From Nectonema munidae (lineage: Eukaryota; Nematomorpha; Nectonematoida; Nectonematidae): a stretch of 64,000 nucleotides of DNA. The translations under genes were made by a program, and so were the position numbers. The notes beneath the pieces were generated by a model. It was not told the DNA's origin and did no database searches. It was given only the letters and a program-made list of their open reading frames with translations. Where the stretch lies: NCBI GenBank assembly GCA_030549495.1, contig JAUIRK010000337.1:155522-219521 (forward strand), in the 5' to 3' direction. Positions 56,292 to 64,000 of this stretch are shown here, in pieces; the first letter of the stretch is position 1, and each line of letters begins with the position of its first letter.

Positions 56292-57704
56292 CAGGGCCCG
56301 CGCTAACCAAAATTTTTTAGGGGGGCTCAAACTTTCTAGTGTGTTGAATATACACTTAAAGTTTTTTTCAAAAAAGCTTTTATCAATGTGACAAAAAATA
56401 GATATAGAAAATCATTTGAAAACTATCTTTGAGAAACAAAAATTAAAGAATCCTTTTATTAAAAAATTGTGAATAAGTTAATATTCCATGTTCAAACAGT
56501 TAACGTTAGTCTTCTTGGTTTTTTGTTAAAATTCTTTAGGAAACCATCAAATGTAACTTTCTTGATGAGTTTTTTCCCTTGAGAAAGAATTATCAAGTTT
56601 TCTTTTCTTTCACTCAGCATCGACTGTCGTGAAGAAGTGAAAACTCTTTTAAGTGTTGAAAAACTTCTTTCACACGACGCTGTGCTGATACCTATTGTTA
56701 AAGCAGCTTAAAAAATATACTGTAAAGTAAATAATATTTTAGTAAAAATATCATAATTATCAATATACAAAGGAAAGATCTCATTACAGGCGGACTTGAT
56801 GGGATGTAATTCCTTTAAAATATCAGAAATTTGTATTCCTGGTGGTAAGTTCCTTCTCTCCAAAAAAGTTCTGATAACCTAGTTATGTCAAATATTAAAA
56901 ACGATTATTATAGAAAATGTATTATTCAAATGATAGATTACTAAGCACTGAGAAGATAAAATATTTTCGTCAGTCTTTATTTCAACAAGAGTGCATAGTG
57001 GTTTGATTTTTTCATACATAAGAAAATGTTCTTTTGAACTAGGCATAAGGCAGTTAATAGCATTTATAATAGAAATGTTTTGATCTGCAAATCTGAAAAA
57101 TTCCAAAAACTCATTAAGCAAAATGGTAATATATCATTTTTTACCTTTTTGAAATTTCCTGTATTACTGAATCAAAGCATTCATAATATATTTTTCTAAT
57201 TTTTGCAATTTCTGAATTATTATCATCAGAATTAGGCTTCAATCAACTTCAAAATCACTCAATCTTTGAGGGAAACTTTTTTTCTTTGACTTCTAGTGTC
57301 TTCTGAGTAATTATTGTTTGAAATTTCCACAAATTTTTTAAACGCCTGTATTGGAAGGAGTTAGGAAATAAGATAAGAGGATCTGAGGAAGAACAGTGTG
57401 GGATTAATTGAGGAAAACTTGATGGAAAAGAATTGAAAGTAAAAGGAAGCCATTATAGGAAGGACTAAGCTTTAATTAAATAACACTTGGATTGGAATAT
57501 CTAAGCACTTGCCAACTTTGTTGATATGCTTGCTTGATTGCTGGATGTTTATATTAAAAACAATGGAACAAAATTGTCTATTTTACAGTGACTTGAGATT
57601 GATAAGAGGGGAGGAGCTCACATTTAAGGAGAGAGGGGGGGGGGGCTTACTTTATGAGTGGTAGGGGCTCAAGCCCCCAATTTTAATAGGACGCGCAGGC
57701 CCTG
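56292..57704 (-). mobile_element. hAT-D DNA transposon, 1413 bp, perfect target duplication
   Basis: TATATGCT lies exactly at 56284-56291 and 57705-57712. The left end is CAGGGCCCGCGCTAACC; the right end in reverse is CAGGGCCTGCGCGTCC. A G-run of about 11 lies near the right end. It is an internally shortened element with transposase remains on the minus strand. Confidence 0.9.
56490..57290 (-). pseudogene. hAT-D transposase C-terminal part
   Basis: The reverse strand at 56700-56520 encodes TIGISTASCERSFSTLKRVF then TSSRQSMLSERKENLIILSQ, the conserved hAT C-terminal dimerisation core (CERSFS...L). Upstream, 57121-56888 reads MLNEFLEFFRFADQNISIIN and KIKPLCTLVEIKTDEN. The N-terminal finger and most of the RNase H-like core are absent, and frames change at least once. 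This is a different subfamily from hAT-A, B and C. Confidence 0.8.
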
Positions 57705-57997
57705 TATATGCTCACATTATGCTTAAGATGGTTAATCACAATTTTTGTGAATTTGTTTTTAGAGTTGGGAGCCTTGGGGATCGAACCCCTGACCTTCAAC
57801 TGTTAAGCTGAGAGGTACACCCTAACAACCATTGAAGCTCATAAAAATATATGGAGAAAATTAATTATTATTAATTAAAAGATTGTAATAAAATATTTCA
57901 AAGTAATAAGTTAATTTTACTAATTTTTTTTCAAAGTAATAATATTTCTAATATTAAATAAATTATTTTAATTTATTTAAAACATTAATTTATTTAG

Positions 57998-58172
57998 GTT
58001 GGTTGGTTGGAGATATCAAAGCACTTTCAGCCGTAAGGCTATATGCTCGCATTATGCTTAAGATAGTTAATCACAGTTTTTGTGAATTTGTTTTTAGAGT
58101 TGGGAGCCTTGGGGATCGAACCCCTGACCTTCAACTGTTAAGCTGAGAGGTACACCCTAACAACCATTGAGG
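57998..58172 (-). repeat. SINE S2, unsplit copy
   Basis: Nearly identical to the split copy 160 bp to the left: GGTTGGTTGGAGATATCAAA at one end, GGGATCGAACCCCTGACCTT in the tRNA-like head, ending ACAACCATTGAG. It shows what the hAT-D insertion site looked like when empty (GCTATATGCTCGCATTATGC). Confidence 0.85.
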
Positions 58173-58174
58173 CA

Positions 58175-59185
58175 TTATATTTTGATTTGAGGTATTATTA
58201 TTTTATTTAGGTGTTTTAAATTTTTCAATTTTGAAAAGATCTTGTTAGAGCAAAAGATGCGCCAAAATCGCTTAACTAAAAGTGAAAAATCCAAAAATGG
58301 CATATAAAAACTTATATTTTATTTAAGAGCTGCAAAATAATTCGAAAAAATATGAAAAACGCTCTAATCTTTCAAAATAATCAAACAGTTCAATTATTTT
58401 TACATCTTGACCAGAGCTTGGGTAAGTTTGGGTAAAAAGTCACGCTTGATTTCGTGGTCTTTTAGCCAGTCTTGTGGTCATTTCTCATTTTGCTCTAAAC
58501 ATAAGATCAATGTTAGAGTGTTTGTTACTCGCTTCGCTGGAAACATAGGGGCATCATTAGTAAGCACATTCGTTTCTTCATTTGCAAGGAGACCATTTCT
58601 ACCCCTATTCATTCCTCCTTTATCGTTTAACACTTTAATGTTATATGTTTGTGTCTATTTTAATACGATGAATGATAATGTGATGAATTCGTTTTTAGTT
58701 TTAGGAGTAGGTGTAGATTAATGGCTAAATGACTGGTGTGTTATGTTTTTAAGCATTATCGTTAGGTATTGCTTTACCCTTATTAGTGCTGGATTTTCCC
58801 TATACAAAATAAATATAAGAATTGAATTCAGCATACTTAAAAAGACGCATATATGTGTAAAAATTTATATATTTGCAAAACTTGGCAATTTGAGAAAAAT
58901 CGCCCTTTTTAAATCTTTTTTTGACAGGTTTTGTTGATTTCCAAACGAAATAAACACGTCAATTAAATTAAACATCAAAAAAATAATGATGAGTTGCTGG
59001 TGTTGGTGTTACGTTGCCGCTCTATGTTTTGTGAGTGTTTTTTAACGGTATGATGATCTTGAATATCATTGGCAAATCTTATATTTATAAATTTTAAAAT
59101 TCATTGTTCCAATGGAAAGTTGGCTTCTAAAAGTGAACAGTATACTCTATGAAAAACTGGATTTTTCCTATTAAAGCCTGATCAG
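58175..59185. other. intergenic, no gene supported
   Basis: A 104-codon frame at 58407-58721 has no recognisable domain or splice context. The lost 3' helicase part of the neighbouring Helitron would be expected here but was not recognised. Confidence 0.35.
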
Positions 59186-60910
59186 TTACAACTTTGTTTG
59201 TTCAAATACACTTTGACAAATTTTGAAGGTATCGCCATCAGGTAGTAGACATAGTGATATGGAATCGTTGTAGAAGTACTCTCTGGCATTTTCATCATTT
59301 TGATTGAGGTCAAACCAAGCAGTTAACATTGAGTGCTGAGCCCTAAAAAGGGCAGGATTTTCTTCTCCTCCTTTAAAATAAATTCTTTGTTGATTAAGAA
59401 TATGAAAAGGAAGTATGATAATGTTATAACTTTGTATATCCATCAAAAAAGTAAATAAATGCTAAACTGCTTCAGGGTTAAAAACATATCTGGCATCTAA
59501 ATATATTTTGATCTCATCATTATCAATACGTTCATTAATTTCAACATGAGCATTGTCATGGCTTTATTTGTAAAGATGATATTTAACACTTTTAGTAGTT
59601 GCAATTGCTTCTAAATTTATATGAGCATTCTATTTTTAACATAGAAGGGGCTTATAACGGCAATTTTATTCTTTTTGTTCATCTTTTATGCATGGTGTTG
59701 AATTGTTCAAATTTCAACAACATTAAATACAATAATGGTTCATTCAAGTTTTAATGATTTCAAATAATTCGGAGTCTTCTTTAGGATCTGGAATTTGTGC
59801 GGCTATAAGTGTGTCAATGTAATTATAATTAAACAATTTGAAATCAATGCTTAATACAAGGGCATGTGAACATGAAAATTCATCTTTTTTGAAACTCAAT
59901 TACATCTAATTTGTAGCCATTTACTTGTGCCTGTGATTGTTCAAAAAATTTGGTTTACCATTTTTAGCAATCAGTCCCATTTTATCAAGATATAACTGGT
60001 GCATTTAACTTGAAGATCCTTGAAAATTTGATGGGAGAATAACAATATTTCTGGCACTTAAATTACGTTCATAAGCAGTATTTTGAAAATGTGTTCTGCT
60101 ATAAGTTAAGTCTGATTATTTATAATAAAAGCAAGGTGTTAACCTAAATCTTTCACATACGAATTAACAACAAATTTTTAAAATAGTTTTACTGCTAAAT
60201 GTAAGGAGAAAACTAATATTCTAAAAACAATTCAATAAACTTAATTCTCTAATTGGGTTAATCTATTGTGTACAGGAGTTCAACGTTCTGGAAAATGACT
60301 AAGATTTGGTTCTCATTAAAATTTCGCACTTACGATAAATAGGAGGATAAATCATGGATAGCCTTCAGGCATCACCATTGTTATAAGGAAGGGTAAAAGG
60401 TTCTGTTAAATTGCAATTTCTTCCTCTTCTCTCTCAACATAAGCCATGCGTTTTATGTTGCCGCATAAGGTGAAACTCTGTTCAATATACTTTGAATTAT
60501 TTTCCATAACATCCCTTTTACAAGCACCATTCGATGGTTTTGCCTTTCTGTTTTTGCTTAATAATGTACAATTGACAGGAATTAGGAGTTTATTTTCACC
60601 AGGATATAGAAGACCATATCTGAGCTATATCTGTCCACAAATCCTGAAACATGGTGTACAGTTTTCAGATGATGGAAATATATTTGCTTGTAAACTTGCA
60701 AAAATAATCATTATTATTATAGATTCTTATGTTTCTACGGAAATGTCTTGCTTCTAAATTATCACTTAAATTTAAGTCTTTCAACTCTTATGGAAAGTCT
60801 TGAAGGTTTAATTGAGCTACTTTACTCTGAACACCACACTTGAATTCTTTGTTGGAAACTTCATTGCACGGCAAAATTCACAAAGAATGCTAAACTAACC
60901 GAAATAATAC
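59186..60910 (-). pseudogene. Helitron Rep/helicase remnant
   Basis: Read right to left. A cysteine motif FCEFCRAMKFPTKNS (about 60885) comes first, then VILPSNFQGSSS and LDKMGLIAKNGKPNFFEQS (about 60040-59935), matching the Helitron-like N domain (ILPSSF.GS...Y.DAM.IV...GKPDLF). Next is VIEFQKR followed by FHVHMPLVLSID, carrying an HVH string where the HUH replication-initiator motif lies, and YIDTLIAAQIPDPKEDSELF (about 59820-59760). Then HINLEAIATTKSVKYHLYK and YLDARYVFNPEAV. The segment 59446-59186 (NQQRIYFKGGEENPALF, TAWFDLNQNDENAREYFYND) precedes the PIF1-like helicase in such proteins. Many stops and frame changes are present, and the helicase itself is lost. Confidence 0.8.
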
Positions 60911-61029
60911 GAGTCAAGAAAAAGATTTTGATTGTTAATCCGTGCTGAATTAAGGGAACTTGGAATATTTCTATTATTAAAACTTTTATTTTTTAACGTA
61001 GAGCATTATAATATCTACGTTTTTCGCTT

Positions 61030-61275
61030 TCTTCAACACTCGCATTTGCTCGCCTTAGTTTTTAACGTAAACGTTTCTGTTACCTATTAACTTCGGTAAT
61101 TTCAAGACTATCATTTGCAAGCTTTACTTTTTTTGCATAGCATCTTCCTCCATGCGAACTTGGGGGGTTTTTAACACTCTCATGTGGGACGCTTTAATCT
61201 TTTACGCATAACATTTTCCTCCATACGAACTTTGGTTTCTTCAACACCCTCATTTGCACGCATTAATTCTTAACC
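61030..61275 (+). repeat. about 69-bp tandem repeat, 3.5 units, diverged
   Basis: CAACACTCGCATTTGCTCGC, then AAGACTATCATTTGCAAGC, AACACTCTCATGTGGGACGC and CAACACCCTCATTTGCACGC recur at about 69-70 bp. Each is followed by a TTTTNNCGTA or TTTTGCATA and TTNCTCCATNCGAACTT type segment. Confidence 0.75.
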
Positions 61276-61279
61276 TATA

Positions 61280-63035
61280 GCCAAGGTTGACCGTCAAATC
61301 AAGGTGACTTTATGCCAGGATTTTACTTTACTATAATGCTTAGCGTAAGATGTTTAATTTTTTTTCAATTATATTTTTTAAATCTAATTATTTTTCATTT
61401 TTTGTCTATATATGTTTAACAAAATAAATCATCGTGCATACATTGTGCTTTTATTGCGTATAACCCACTCTAGAAAAACCCAGTATTTTCTAAAAAAATT
61501 TTATACATTAGAAACTACAAAATAAGCATTTTATCATTTTTTGCTTTTCCATTTTTTAGTGTCTAACAAAAAATTGTATTTTTGGATAAAAATCTTGATA
61601 TCGCATGGCTTCACTAACTGAGCATATAAGTTTTTATCAGTTCTCTGCTTAATTGCAGATCTCGAGAGATCATTTTCAATATTTGTCATTTTTATCCATA
61701 TTATACATTGGCGCAAAAAACTATTATACATTGCCGGAAAAAATATAAACATATAAGTATGAATTTTTATATTAGTAAAAATTTTAATTTTATTTTTTTT
61801 ATATTTATAGAAATTTTTTTTTATAGTTTACTTATTAAAAATGCCGTTCAAAAATTTTGTCCCAGAAAACTTAATTAATATAAATATTTATTTATTTTTA
61901 TAAAAAATTGTCCTTATGGATGCAACATTTAAAATATTTCTTTTCAATTTTATTATTTATTACTGTGCATGATGCATTTTGCTTCTTTTGATAAATGCAG
62001 ATAAAAAGGTGCAAATCGGCATGATGAGTAAATGCCTTTTTGCTTTTGCTGCCCTTTTTGTACTTTTACGATTGTAAATAAAGTCATACATCCAAAATTT
62101 TGAAGGGAAGACTTAAACCTCGAACTTTGAAACTTAAAGCTTTACTCGACCTCATATTTTAATTCAAATTAAATAAAGCCTATGATAAAAAAATTATATA
62201 ATAACTCAGCTATAGTTACAATGCAAATTATTTCAACTTTTCTACTTAGCGTTAGATCTACTGAAATAGACACGATAAGCCTTTCCATATTGACCTAATT
62301 TGAAGTTTGGTGAAAACATCTTCCTTTTGCTGGAAGTATAGACATCGATTATAAGATTGTGGAGACACGTGTCCATAGAGAGCTAATATATCTAAACAAT
62401 GATGAACTAATCATTTTATTTGCAGATTTAGTATCACTTATTCTCCCGATGAATTATGCCATATTAATCAAAATTACCTTTTTCTACTTTTCTTACTTCA
62501 GAAATCTGAAAAGGGACATTTGTCTTGTAATAATGAAAACATTATGGTCGATATCTGTTAGCTTGCTAAAAATAGGCAAGTCAATCTCATAGAACGTTCG
62601 TAATATTTTTTGTTTCTTAAAGCATTATATATAAAATTTCAAATACTTACTTTTGATTGATATGGTCAATGGTTTCAGGGTAATTTCTTTAACTTTTGAG
62701 GTTTACTTGTTTAACATGCTGACTTGATAGAATGTAAACAACTTTCAATTTTGAATAGAAATATAAGTCGTGAAGAATGAAGATGCTTGAGGTGCATTCA
62801 AAAAAACTAAGTATCTATAAAGTCTTTAAAATAAATTATGCAGATATTTTCGGCAGATGGAACTATGATTGAACCGTAAGGTCTTGATTAAGTTTTCTCT
62901 GTATTGTTTTGAAAGTAATTTATATGTAAAAAAATTATTTTTAAATATTTAAAATTCTTATTTAATATAAAAAATAATTTTCAGCTAAAATATTTTTAGA
63001 AACAATATTTCTGACAGATATGCCCTTTGAAAGAT
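61280..63035. other. intergenic, no gene supported
   Basis: Short frames only (for example 61534-61752 and 62359-62592) with no recognisable content. Confidence 0.35.
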
Positions 63036-63039
63036 AAGG

Positions 63040-63265
63040 TGAAAATAATTTATAACAAATATAAAAATGAAAAAAAACTCGACACTTTATTAGCGATATT
63101 GCTAACTATAGTTCTCTTTACATCTCATTTTCACTATATTATTATTTATATGTATTTGCTTTGAAAAAGGAGTTTATACTCCGAAACAAGTTAGCATTAT
63201 CACTAATACAGTGTCCAGCTTTTTCCACTTTTTATATTTGTTATACACTTTTTTCACCTTAAAAT
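63040..63265. repeat. inverted-repeat MITE, about 70-bp arms
   Basis: AAGGTGAAAATAATTTATAA then CAAATATAAAAATG and CTCGACACTTTATTAGCGAT (63040-63110) is matched in reverse by 63195-63265. The loop holds GAAAAAGGAGTTTATACTCC then GAAACA, a stem plus GAAAC layout also seen at 26100. Confidence 0.8.
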
Positions 63266-63869
63266 ATTTTATTTTTAATTAGTTAGATAATTTGTTTGTT
63301 TCAGATCGTTATTTTTTTAGTTAGTTAGTTTAAGATACTCCTATACTTACGAATAAAGGAAAATTTATTTTTAAGCTGATAAGGTCCCTCAAACCAAATC
63401 GTTCACAAAATTTAGCGCCTCACTTGGGAGCAGTAATGATCTACGTTAGCGTTCGAGAAGGAAATTCGTTCTTTTAACTTCACTTTTCTGTACCTCTAAC
63501 TCGTATTTGAATTAAAACAGTTTGAAATTTGGAAAAAAAATTTGAGCATAATAACGCAATTGAACATGAGCAAAATGAATCGTTTAAGCTTTTTTGAGTG
63601 ATAGTTTCTAACATACAACCATATATTATTATTGATATATTTTTATTATTTTTTTCCATATTAATCATTTGGAGATTCAATTTAAAAAACTTAAAACATC
63701 AACTTTGCTATTTAATATTAAATAACAAATTAATGCAAAATTAAATACAAAAGAGTTTTCATGTAAATTCAATTATTGCAACGTAAAAAAGAAGTTATCT
63801 GAACCGTCTTTTTACTTCAATTTAATTTCTATCAATTAACGTTTTGAGATTGGTTCTAATATAATTTAT

Positions 63870-64000
63870 TTATTCATTTATTTATTTATTTATTTTTTGA
63901 CGGCTGTTTCATGCAAGGGAAGTAGAAACTTCCATATCTGCAATGATGAACTTTTTACGATAAGTTGATGACATCACTGGGATTCGAACCCAAAGGCTTT
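63870..64000 (-). repeat. SINE with tRNA-like head, cut by the window edge
   Basis: The reverse strand from 64000 reads AAAGCCTTTGGGTTCGAATC (B-box GGTTCGAATCC) and ends in a run of AAAT units (about 63865-63897). The A-box would lie beyond the window. Confidence 0.6.

Larger units (their letters stand above)
56241..57836 (-). repeat. SINE S2, split by hAT-D
   Basis: 56241-56291 and 57713-57836 together match the unsplit S2 copy at 57998-58172. On the minus strand the head is GTTGTTAGGGTGTACCTC with B-box GGTTCGATCCCC, and the 3' end runs into AACCAACCAACC. Confidence 0.85.

Noticed and set aside
57720-57836. A tRNA gene in the S2 heads
   Set aside because: No acceptor stem pairs, two copies share long non-tRNA flanks, and both end in the same tail.
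60446-60757. 103-codon plus-strand frame
   Set aside because: Antisense to the Helitron remnant; no recognisable content.
63960-64000. A tRNA gene at the right edge
   Set aside because: The B-box is followed by a non-tRNA body and an AAAT tail, as in a SINE.
1-64000. LTR retroelements, endogenous viruses or Polintons
   Set aside because: No long direct repeats with TG...CA ends, no protease, integrase or capsid-like frames were seen.

Overview
The window is AT-rich animal DNA. It holds three recognisable or well-modelled host genes in a background of DNA transposons, MITEs and SINEs. The animal assignment rests on a JKAMP homologue and a CAML-like gene, GT-AG introns with AT-rich tracts, several tRNA-derived SINE families, and a transposon load of piggyBac, hAT, Tc1/IS630 and Helitron types. 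Both recognisable genes are strongly diverged from their vertebrate relatives, which would suit a fast-evolving invertebrate. The species cannot be fixed from the sequence. I saw no LTR retroelement, retrovirus or Polinton.

Host genes. (1) Positions 8184 down to 9, minus strand: a CAML (CAMLG)-like gene, the ER receptor for tail-anchored protein insertion. Exons 1 and 2 join in phase, two further small exons are tentative, and the gene runs off the left edge. (2) Positions 26983-38424, plus strand: a six-exon gene of 238 codons whose five introns are all phase-consistent. I do not recognise the product; it has an acidic middle. (3) Positions 46232-47140, minus strand: a JKAMP (JNK1/MAPK8-associated membrane protein) homologue, a multi-pass ER protein linked to ERAD. 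Genes 1 and 3 both point to the ER membrane, but nothing suggests they are linked functionally.

Mobile DNA by region. 0.5-3.6 kb: piggyBac-1, with three Asp motifs, a 49-bp intron and a tandem array upstream of its gene. 10.4-12.9 kb and 15-16.8 kb: two hAT copies of one subfamily. 20.8-25.7 kb: hairpin MITEs and a hAT MITE. 27-38 kb: the introns of gene 2, loaded with hAT and TTAA MITEs. 42.2-44.3 kb: piggyBac-2, broken. 45 and 52 kb: two copies of a third hAT. 51 and 42 kb: LINE endonuclease fragments. 52.7-55.4 kb: a Tc1/IS630 element with about 380-bp inverted arms, split by a GC-rich hAT (perfect 8-bp target duplication) that itself carries a TTAA MITE. 56.2-58.2 kb: a SINE split by a 1.4-kb hAT with a perfect 8-bp duplication, next to an unsplit SINE copy. 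59.2-60.9 kb: a Helitron Rep/helicase remnant.

Most of the remaining DNA shows no coding signal by eye. Sections without entries are AT-rich intron or intergenic DNA.
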